Positions 1 to 7,100 of a stretch of 13,337 nucleotides of DNA are shown here, one piece after another. Position 1 is the stretch's first letter, and every line of letters begins with the position of its first letter. The translations under genes were made by a program, and so were the position numbers. The stretch covers positions 1 through 13,337 of the forward strand of contig DMRT01000307.1 of NCBI GenBank assembly GCA_003455235.1. The letters run 5' to 3'. The notes under the pieces were generated by a model, which ran no database searches, was not told where the DNA came from, and worked only from the letters and a program-made list of their open reading frames with translations. The DNA is from Chitinophagaceae bacterium (GTDB lineage: Bacteria > Bacteroidota > Bacteroidia > Chitinophagales > Chitinophagaceae).

Positions 1-613
1 AAATAGAAATGGTATTCCATTTCGGCAGTTCCCTGGCACACCATTCAAAAATATCGGTGATGATGCGCATAGATGCCTTGGGAGGATAGATATAGGTTCC
101 GCGGGCGGCGTATTCTTTTAAGATGTCATTCTGAATAGTGCCTGATAGTTTGGATAGATCGGCGCCTTGTTTCTTTGCCAGTGCCACATACAATGCCAGC
201 AGGATAAAACCGCTTGCGTTGATGGTCATGGAACTCGACACCTCGTCCAGTTTGATGCCCCGGAAGAGGATCTCCATGTCTTCCAGGCTGTCGATGGCCA
301 CGCCTACTTTCCCTACTTCGCCATCCGCCAGGGGATGATCGCTGTCGTACCCGATTTGCGTGGGAAGATCGAAAGCAACGCTCAGGCCGCTCACTCCCTG
401 GCTCAGCAGGTAATGATAACGCTGGTTGCTTTCTTCGGCCGTGGAAAAACCGGCATACTGGCGCATGGTCCATAATTTCCCCCGGTACATATCGGGCTGT
501 ACACCCCGGGTAAAGGGAAACTCACCCGGCTTTTCATCCCGGTTAACGGGCCGGTCGTAAAGTGGTTTAATTTCAATTCCAGAATCGGTGAATATTTTCT
601 TTTCTGCAGGCAT
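1..613 (-). CDS. Methylmalonyl-CoA mutase-type acyl-CoA mutase, large (catalytic) subunit, N-terminal part (partial)
   Basis: Reverse-strand reading from ATG at 613 is open to the window edge (204 complete codons), so the 3' part lies outside. The product matches the substrate-binding TIM-barrel half of B12-dependent acyl-CoA mutases, which interconvert methylmalonyl-CoA and succinyl-CoA in propionate metabolism in the cytosol. Visible landmarks are PFTRGV (34-39), [15 protein letters not shown] (42-56), [14 protein letters not shown] (81-94), SMTINA (128-133), [11 protein letters not shown] (158-168) and RGTYIYPP (171-178). By family alignment Tyr53 and Arg171 correspond to Tyr89 and Arg207 of the Propionibacterium mutase; both favour methylmalonyl-CoA, whereas isobutyryl-CoA mutase has Phe and Gln there. 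The short N-terminus and the [18 protein letters not shown] wording resemble stand-alone alpha subunits of about 520-560 residues that use a separate B12-binding subunit, rather than the roughly 700-residue MutB. That cannot be settled without the missing end. It follows the upstream minus-strand gene by 23 bp, suggesting an operon. Family is certain; exact substrate is an inference. Confidence 0.93.
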   Translation of the reverse strand, partial: MPAEKKIFTDSGIEIKPLYDRPVNRDEKPGEFPFTRGVQPDMYRGKLWTMRQYAGFSTAEESNQRYHYLLSQGVSGLSVAFDLPTQIGYDSDHPLADGEVGKVGVAIDSLEDMEILFRGIKLDEVSSSMTINASGFILLALYVALAKKQGADLSKLSGTIQNDILKEYAARGTYIYPPKASMRIITDIFEWCARELPKWNTISI

Positions 614-636
614 AGGCGTTGTTGCAGTCGTTATAT

Positions 637-1155
637 TTAAAGCAGTTTTTTAGCTTCAAACTGTAAAGCGCTCAAAACCACAGCGCTAAGATCGGAGTTT
701 GTGGTGGCTACATATTCGAGGATCCGTTTGCTTAATTCAATACCATTGCCATTGGGAGGCAGGGTGGCTGCCAGCTGGTTGATGATAAAGATATTCTGGT
801 CTTTCAGGTTCCCGATGGCTTTCCACATATCAGCGCTTATGTAGATCTGCTGGCTTACGTTGTATTCATATTCCGAACGCAGGGTTTCCATCAGGGCCAG
901 CTGAAGGTCTACCACCGACAGGCCGGCTGCCGATGTACGGGAAACCAGGTTTTTAAGCGATGACCGTTCGGCAAAGAGGGTAAAACGTTCGTAAGCCTGC
1001 AACTTCAGCTTCAATGTTTCGTTATTGATACCGAGGCGTTCCCGGATTTCGTCTTTCATACCCTTGAATTCGGCCAGAAGCCAGGCAATGGCAATGAAGA
1101 ACATGAAAATGGCTCCGAAGATGATATTCTGTACCATGGTGGCCGACAGGTCCAT
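637..1155 (-). CDS. Small single-TM protein of unknown function (172 aa)
   Basis: I do not recognise a named function; the sequence has the look of a conserved Bacteroidota hypothetical protein. One hydrophobic segment, about residues 8-28 ([18 protein letters not shown]), should anchor it in the inner membrane. It is followed by a charged, mostly helical soluble region including [20 protein letters not shown] (51-70). No catalytic motif or cysteine pattern is visible. An in-frame ATG 14 codons upstream at 1197 would give 186 aa. I prefer the ATG at 1155 because an exact TAATTTTG (-7 type) box lies on the minus strand at 1180-1173, inside the 14-codon extension. A transcript from it would begin downstream of the 1197 ATG. 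The gene ends 23 bp before the mutase start and is probably cotranscribed with it, though no shared role can be deduced. Confidence 0.8.
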   Translation of the reverse strand: MDLSATMVQNIIFGAIFMFFIAIAWLLAEFKGMKDEIRERLGINNETLKLKLQAYERFTLFAERSSLKNLVSRTSAAGLSVVDLQLALMETLRSEYEYNVSQQIYISADMWKAIGNLKDQNIFIINQLAATLPPNGNGIELSKRILEYVATTNSDLSAVVLSALQFEAKKLL

Positions 1156-1172
1156 AAATAACTGGTTTTGGA

Positions 1173-1180
1173 CAAAATTA
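1173..1180 (-). promoter_or_regulatory. Candidate Bacteroidota -7 promoter box for the TM protein/mutase operon
   Basis: The minus strand reads TAATTTTG here, an exact match to the Bacteroidota consensus TAnnTTTG. It lies 17 bases before the ATG at 1155, implying a leader of roughly 10 nt. I see no convincing -33 TTG at the usual distance. The box decides the start choice for the 172-aa gene. Confidence 0.5.
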
Positions 1181-1251
1181 AGGGAATAATGAGGCATGCC
1201 GGCCAGTAATTATAAAATCGCAATTCGTAAAAGCATAAAAGATGAAATTTC

Positions 1252-1259
1252 TAATTTTG
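1252..1259 (+). promoter_or_regulatory. Candidate Bacteroidota -7 promoter box for the Fe-S carrier gene
   Basis: The plus strand reads TAATTTTG, an exact match to TAnnTTTG, with 15 bases between it and the ATG at 1275. The implied short leader is A-rich (AAAAAAGAAAGAAC before the start), which is typical where Shine-Dalgarno pairing is not used. A good -33 element is not evident; TTCG at 1224-1227 is the nearest weak candidate. Confidence 0.55.
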
Positions 1260-1274
1260 TAAAAAAGAAAGAAC

Positions 1275-1613
1275 ATGGAAACAACTTCGGTACCCATATC
1301 ATTCACGGCACCTGCCGTGGCAGAAATAAAACGGCTGATGGGGGAGGAAAGCGCCTCGGGCAAATTCCTGCGCATTGGCGTAAAAGGCGGGGGGTGCAGC
1401 GGCATGACCTATGTGCTGGGTTTTGATGACCGTTCTGAAAAAGATGAGCGCTTTGATATTGAAGGCATACCTGTGATCATGGAACGGTCGCATGGTATTT
1501 ACCTGGCTGGGATGGAGGTTGACTGGCAGGATGGATTAAACAGCCGGGGGTTTACGTTTAATAATCCCAATGCAAGCAAGACCTGCGGATGCGGAACTAG
1601 TTTTGCCGTGTAG
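1275..1613 (+). CDS. A-type iron-sulfur cluster carrier (HesB/IscA/SufA/ErpA family)
   Basis: The 112-residue product has the full length and fold signature of A-type carriers, cytosolic proteins that hold a [2Fe-2S] or [4Fe-4S] cluster and pass it from the Suf/Isc scaffold to client apoproteins. The three conserved cluster-binding cysteines are present: Cys41 in GVKGGGCSG (35-43) and Cys104/Cys106 in TCGCG (103-107) near the C-terminus. The family strand motif GFTFNNPNA (92-100) is also intact. The start at 1275 is the only ATG ahead of the domain and sits just after an exact -7 box. No suf or isc genes lie in the window, so the subtype (SufA, IscA or ErpA) cannot be assigned. It is transcribed alone, divergently from the membrane-protein/mutase operon, and is closed by the terminator at 1640. 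Confidence 0.95.
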   Translation: METTSVPISFTAPAVAEIKRLMGEESASGKFLRIGVKGGGCSGMTYVLGFDDRSEKDERFDIEGIPVIMERSHGIYLAGMEVDWQDGLNSRGFTFNNPNASKTCGCGTSFAV

Positions 1614-1639
1614 CTGGATCAGCAAAAAATGATTTCCGG

Positions 1640-1669
1640 GAGCCTTGTTATTTACAAGGCTCTTTTTTT
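1640..1669 (+). terminator. Intrinsic terminator after the Fe-S carrier gene
   Basis: A perfect 9-bp inverted repeat GAGCCTTGT / ACAAGGCTC (1640-1648 and 1654-1662) with loop TATTT is followed directly by seven Ts. It starts 27 bases after the stop codon, a textbook rho-independent terminator on the plus strand. Confidence 0.9.
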
Positions 1670-1760
1670 ATTGATTTTACATGCTGCGGGGTTGTTCTTT
1701 CAGCAAGACCCCGATGCGGAGGTCCTTATTATTAATTGGGAAAAAAATAAGTAATTTAGA

Positions 1761-1802
1761 ACACCCTTTGATTTCTGCTCAAGACACCCTTTGATTTCCG
1801 CT
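1761..1802. repeat. Tandem 19-bp direct repeat upstream of the carotenoid oxygenase gene
   Basis: ACACCCTTTGATTTCTGCT (1761-1779) recurs with one mismatch as ACACCCTTTGATTTCCGCT (1784-1802), a 23-bp period. At the next period step (from 1807) TCACCTT keeps five of the first seven bases, hinting at a worn third unit. The array ends 30-50 bp ahead of the GTG start at 1832, in the only non-coding DNA between the previous terminator and this gene. It could be a pair of operator sites for a protein binding on successive helical turns. It could also be a leftover multi-repeat end of an IS21-type insertion sequence. Sequence alone does not decide. Confidence 0.75.
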
Positions 1803-1831
1803 TGTATCACCTTACTTAAAACCTGCCAACA

Positions 1832-4078
1832 GTGTTCAAAAAAATCTGGAATGCGATAATATCCTTTTTCAAAAAAATTATAGACTGGATCATTAAGGAA
1901 ATAAAACTGAATGACCGGTTAAAACCAAGGTTGCAATCGCCCGAAGACAGGATATTATTAATGACAAACCGGAACGAGGTGAGCGGGCAGCTGGATATTT
2001 TTGAAGGAACCATTCCCAATGACCTCCACGGAGTATTCTATTCCGTTTATCCCGCCGGCAGTGTAAACAGCAGGGGCTTGCCCTTTCCCGAACAGATCAA
2101 TGGTACGTACAACAAAGAATATGGAACGCCCATCATGAATGGCGACGGGATGATCATTTCAGTAAGGTTTAACGGAACCCAGGCTCCTGTGTTTAAATCA
2201 AGTTTGATGAAAACCCCTTGCTATTTTGCCGATCTCCATTCACGGCAGGGTACCAATGAATATGGCTTTTTCGGATTTGAAAATTTTGGTATTACAAGAA
2301 TGAGCCTGTTTATGGGGTCACGTAACCTGTTGAATACAGCAGCGATACCGGTAAAATTTTCTGATTCCAACCCTTTTTTACTGGCTACGTATGATGTGGG
2401 CCGTCCATTTATTATGGACCCGGCCAGCCTGAAATTGAAAACACCTGTTGGCGGGCATGATGATTGGGTCATTGGTACACCGCCTGAAGTGCCCTGGGCA
2501 TTCCAGTTGGTTCAAACCACAGCTCATCCCAGTTTTGACCCTGATACGGAAGAGGTGTTTACGGTTAATTATTCCCAGATGTCGGATGGCAAAGCGTATG
2601 TATGTAACCCGAAGACGATTTATTATTTGCGGAAGGATCCTGAAAAATTCAAGGAAAAGCTGGCCGCATTGTGCCGGGGAATGGTTAAGGAAATGAATAA
2701 CGAAGCGGTCAAGGAACGGTTAAAGGATTTCTTCGATAACCTGGATTATTATGTAGGAGACAGCAAAATTAAAACGGAAGGCCATAAGGCGACGGTTGAA
2801 CCGAGTGTATGGCTCATGCGGTGGAAAGGAAAACAGCAGATTGAAAAATGGGTACTTACGGATCAATCCGGAAACAGGCTGCTGATATCAGAATGCATGC
2901 ACCAGACGGCACTTACAAGGGATTTTATTGTGTTAACGGATTGTGCGTTCAAATTTTCTTATGACCTGCTTGTCAATAATCCTTTTCCCGATGATCCTTT
3001 TATCGACGGCTTTTTGCGTAAACACCTGGCCGGAACCATGCAGCCTTATACCGATTGTTATATTGTAAAAAGGTCTTCGCTTGCAGCAGGCGGCGGGGCG
3101 GCAACCGCTTTTAAGCTTAAGGCGCCCATTCCCGTAGAGACCATTCATTATTCCTGCGATTACGAAAACCCGGAAGGAAAGATCACCCTTTATGGAATAC
3201 ACAATACGGCTGCCTGCGTGGCAGAATGGATACGGAGTTATGACCTGTCTAAACTGACGGGAGAGCCGGTCTCTAATTCTATGATCAGCCTTTTTGCACT
3301 GGGCAGCATGGATATTAACCGCATCGGTAAATGGGTAATCGATGTAAACGCATTGCAGATTGACGAGGGCAATTCAAAACAGTATTACGATACCGGGAAA
3401 ACAGATGAACCGGATATAGGACCCAATACCTGGACGCTCGGTCTGTATACTTTTCGCGACATGATTTCGCCAACAAAAACGGTGGCACAAATAAAATGCC
3501 TGTGGTATGTTGCCAACGGACTTGATTCAAGAATGCTCACTGAATTCATTTATAATTTATATACCGATTATAAAAACAGGATAGTTCCTGTAGAACAAAT
3601 ACTCCGTCTCACCAGCCAAGACCTTCCGCAAACATTGGTAAGGCTGAACTGCCAGACCATGCAGCCCGATGACCATTACCAGTTTCAAAAGAATGTCTTT
3701 ATAAGAAGCCTGCATTTTATACCAAGGCCCCAGCCATCCGCCGGCATTGCTTATGAACTGGATGGTCATATTTTTTGTACCATGCAGGCCGGTATGCCGC
3801 AGGCGGCACCTACAGCATACCGGTCGGAATACTGGGTTTTTGATGCAGCCCGGATTGCTGAAGGGCCGGTATGTAAGTTTAAATTTGATGGAATCCAGTT
3901 TTGCTTTACATTACATTCGGCCTGGCTGGAACAGGCATTGCCCTTTAACCTCGACTATGATGTGGACGTGCAGAAGGATTACAATGCCGTAATTGACCGT
4001 TTGATTGACGGAGGCGTGATGAAGGATTTTTTCAATAACTATGTTTACAAAGACTGGTACGCTCAAAAAACTCCATAA
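1832..4078 (+). CDS. Carotenoid cleavage oxygenase family protein (748 aa, RPE65/CCO family)
   Basis: Carotenoid oxygenases are seven-bladed beta-propellers that use a four-histidine Fe(II) centre and O2 to cleave polyene double bonds into apocarotenals. All four ligand motifs can be placed: His232 in TAHPSFDPDT, His357 in MHQTALT (family form HDFxxT), His439 in HYSCDYE (family form HxxNAYE, with Cys442-Asp443 replacing Asn-Ala) and His695 in LHSAW near the C-terminus. Other family blocks are GTIPNDLHGVFY (59-70), NGDGMI (103-108) and LLATYDVGRPFIMDP (183-197). At 748 residues it is much longer than the usual 450-550. The extra length lies at the N-terminus and in a charged insertion around 260-330. 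Residues 2-25 form a Lys-rich amphipathic helix (FKKIWNAIISFFKKIIDWII, 2-21), a likely membrane-surface anchor for reaching lipid-dissolved substrate. The start is GTG; an in-frame stop at 1817 excludes longer forms, and the next ATG is codon 44. Only 42 bp separate it from the cyclase gene, so an operon is likely. The substrate and cleaved bond cannot be inferred. Confidence 0.9.
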   Translation: MFKKIWNAIISFFKKIIDWIIKEIKLNDRLKPRLQSPEDRILLMTNRNEVSGQLDIFEGTIPNDLHGVFYSVYPAGSVNSRGLPFPEQINGTYNKEYGTPIMNGDGMIISVRFNGTQAPVFKSSLMKTPCYFADLHSRQGTNEYGFFGFENFGITRMSLFMGSRNLLNTAAIPVKFSDSNPFLLATYDVGRPFIMDPASLKLKTPVGGHDDWVIGTPPEVPWAFQLVQTTAHPSFDPDTEEVFTVNYSQMSDGKAYVCNPKTIYYLRKDPEKFKEKLAALCRGMVKEMNNEAVKERLKDFFDNLDYYVGDSKIKTEGHKATVEPSVWLMRWKGKQQIEKWVLTDQSGNRLLISECMHQTALTRDFIVLTDCAFKFSYDLLVNNPFPDDPFIDGFLRKHLAGTMQPYTDCYIVKRSSLAAGGGAATAFKLKAPIPVETIHYSCDYENPEGKITLYGIHNTAACVAEWIRSYDLSKLTGEPVSNSMISLFALGSMDINRIGKWVIDVNALQIDEGNSKQYYDTGKTDEPDIGPNTWTLGLYTFRDMISPTKTVAQIKCLWYVANGLDSRMLTEFIYNLYTDYKNRIVPVEQILRLTSQDLPQTLVRLNCQTMQPDDHYQFQKNVFIRSLHFIPRPQPSAGIAYELDGHIFCTMQAGMPQAAPTAYRSEYWVFDAARIAEGPVCKFKFDGIQFCFTLHSAWLEQALPFNLDYDVDVQKDYNAVIDRLIDGGVMKDFFNNYVYKDWYAQKTP

Positions 4079-4120
4079 GGAATAAGGTTGTGATACGGGT
4101 AAAGAATTAAATCAGTGTTC

Positions 4121-7100
4121 ATGGCATCAGAAAAAAAATACGAAATTCTGGAGACCATTTACGACGGCGATCATTCCACTATTTACCGGACCAGGCATGA
4201 TAAAAGCGGGAAGGAGGTTATTTTGAAGCAAAGCAAAAATCCCGCAAATGCAGGGCTTTATAATGAATATAACCTGCTGCTTGACCAGGAAGAAGACAGT
4301 TCTGAAATTGAGATTACTGAACTGGCCAAGGTGCCGGTACTGATGCGGCCGTTTTACAACGGGAAGAGTCTGCGGCAGGAAATTGACAGTAAAAATTACG
4401 GGCTGGTTTTTTTCTTCAATGTCTGTTTTAAAATAATTGAGGAACTCCAGAAGATACACAGCAAAAAAATAATCCACAAAGACCTTAGTCCCGAAAACAT
4501 ACTCGTAAATCTTTCAGAGGATAAAGTACATATTATTGATTTCGAATTCGGCACCAGGCAGCAGTTCCAGAATACAAATTATAAAGGGCTTTCGGTGATC
4601 GAAGGAAACCTTGCCTATATTTCGCCCGAACAGACAGGGCGGATGAACAGGGGAGTTGATTACCGTTCGGATTATTATTCCCTGGGCGTTATATTTTACG
4701 AAGTCCTTTGTGGCAAAAAACCATTTGAGCACCTCTCTGCCCAGGAACTTATTCATTGCCATATTGCCATGGTGCCGCCCTCATTAACTGCGGTCGACGG
4801 GCAGATCCCTGCAATGCTGGCAGCGGTCATCAATAAATTGATGGCTAAGAATGCGGAAGAACGATACCAGTCGCTGACCGGGCTGCTGATTGACCTGGAG
4901 CATTGCAAAAAAGAATGGATCAGGACAGGGACCGTGGCTGATTTTGAATTGCGCAAAGGGGATCTGCCCGTCCGGCTCAATGTAACCCAGAAACTGGTTG
5001 GCCGTAAAGCCGAAATTGAAAAGATATTTTCACTGTTTGAAGAAGCCGCTTCCGGAAAAAAAATATTACTGGGGCTCAGGGGCCTCAGTGGTTTGGGCAA
5101 GACCATGCTGGTACGGGAAACAGCAAGATTACTGACGGCCGGCAAAGGAGCATACATAACAGGCAAATTTGATTCGCTGCAGCGGAACGTGCCGTATTAT
5201 GGCTGGTCGCAGGCATTGGATCAGCTGGCCGAATTACTGCTTACTGAAAGTGAAGAGGACATAGCGCTGTGCCGGCGCCTTTTAAACGAAACAATGCAGG
5301 GCCTGGAGGCCGACATTTTAGCGATCGCACCCAGGTGGAAAGCCATCCTGGTTGACGTACCTGTATTGCCCCAGTTGAATCCAAAAGAACAGCAAAGCCG
5401 GGTACGATTTGCGGTTTCTCTGTTTTTTCAAAGCATTTTAAAGATCACTAAACCGCTCCTGCTTTTTATCGACGACTGGCAGTGGGCCGATGATGCATCC
5501 ATCGAGCTTTTACGAAGCATTTCCGGAGATGGTAGCCTGCGCACCTTGTTTATGGTAATGTCGTACCGCCATAACGAAGCCAATTCAACACATCCCTTTG
5601 TTAGGGTATTAAACGATATAGAAACAAACCAGCAGGAGGTGCTGGCCGATCATAACCTCATTGTTGATTTCCTGGAACTGAAACCCCTTACAGCGGATGA
5701 TACCAATGAAATTCTTTCCGAAACATTCTCAATCGCTAAAACGGATACCAAGGAGCTGGGCGACCTGATTTATGCAAAAACCCAGGGCAACCCGTTTTTT
5801 ATTAACCAGCTGCTCGATCACCTCTACGGCAAAAAATACATCTGGCTCAACGCTGCCGATAATACATGGAAATGGAATATCGCCGGTATCCGTGAACTGG
5901 CGGTTAACGAAAACATCGCCACCGTCATCATTGATAAGATCAAAAATAACTCACCGCAAAACCTCGAGGTACTTACGTATGCATCCTGCCTTGGTAATGA
6001 TTTCAGCCTGGCATCCCTGCATTTTATTACCCAGATACCCGAACCGGACTTACACAACCAGCTGTGGGAAGCCATCCGGGAAAATATTATTGAGCCCGTT
6101 GACTCTGATTACAAATTTGTACCCGGCTTTTACGAAAAAAATAAAACGAGAATCAAATTCCGCTTTACACACGACCGTATACAGCAGGCACTCTACAGCC
6201 TTACCGAACCGGCACAACGTGAAGAGCTTCACTTTAAAGCGGCAGAATTCATCATTACCAATCCGGCAGAAATTGAAAACGTTTTTATAACCGCCAATCA
6301 CCTGGCTTCCTGCGGTAACCTGTTACAGAACAGCAAACACCGTAAAAAATCAGCTGAAATTCTGCTGGAAGCCGGGCAGTGGGCATTTTCTTCCGGGGCT
6401 TATGAATCTTCTTACGTGTTCTTAAGCCTTTTTGAAAAAATTGCGGAACAGGAAGGGGAAATAAACATCAGTAATTACAGCCTGCTCATTCAGTCAGCTT
6501 ATCTCAATAAAAAGGAAGACAAGGTGCGGGAGTATACTGATAAGGCGTTTGGCATGGCAAAAGGGAAAATTGAGCGGTCAGGCATTTATGAAGCCGTATT
6601 GAAGGGGAGTATTGCCATGAACCAGTTGAATGAGGCCATAGCCACTGCCCGGAAAGCGTTCCAGGAACTTGGCTTTACTATTCCCAGGAAGCAGGCGGGT
6701 AAATTCCAGGTAGTATGGGCTGCCATCAAAACGCAGATAACTTTTCCGAGTAAAAAAATCAAAGAGATCACCCGTTTCCCAAAAATGACGGATGAAGTAG
6801 GTATAGCATTGATGCAGCTTATTTACAATGCCCTGGAAGCTTTCTTTTTTGTGGAACGGAATACGTATCCGTTGCTCATTTTTAAAATGATCAACCTGAG
6901 TAATAAGCTGGGCAATACACCGGAATCCATCATCGGTTATGGCTCATATGGATTGATCCTTGCCGGGGTAATGCATAAACCAGAAGCAGGCTATTCGGCG
7001 GGCAAGGAAGCAATGAAACTTTTTGAAACATTTGATGCACCGCAGCTGGTATCAGCAGCCGGGTTTGTTGATACCACCATGATCTCACACTGGAAAGAAT

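Noticed and set aside
126..473. Minus-strand open frame of 115 codons overlapping the mutase
   Set aside because: It is in a different frame from the mutase, which has unmistakable family motifs across the same bases; the alternative product is Arg/His-rich with no motif.
1687..1713. Hairpin CGGGGT / ACCCCG with a 15-base loop
   Set aside because: The stem is only 6 bp, the loop is long and no T-run follows. It lies downstream of a much better terminator, so chance is the simplest explanation.
1752..1759. TAATTTAG as a -7 box for the oxygenase gene
   Set aside because: It has one mismatch to TAnnTTTG, and the nearest TTG at 1736-1738 is only 13 bases upstream, shorter than the usual spacing. 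The true promoter of the oxygenase-cyclase unit remains unidentified.
4115..4120. GTG start two codons ahead of the cyclase ATG
   Set aside because: The ATG at 4121 is the stronger initiator and the two extra residues add nothing to the kinase domain; GTG use here cannot be excluded.
4079..4120. Possible separate promoter between the oxygenase and cyclase genes
   Set aside because: The 42-bp gap has no TAnnTTTG match and no terminator, so cotranscription is the simpler reading.
5772..6290. Plus-strand open frame of 172 codons inside the ATPase region
   Set aside because: It is an alternative frame within the 1687-aa gene, Ser/Thr/Lys-rich with no domain, while the main frame continues unbroken.
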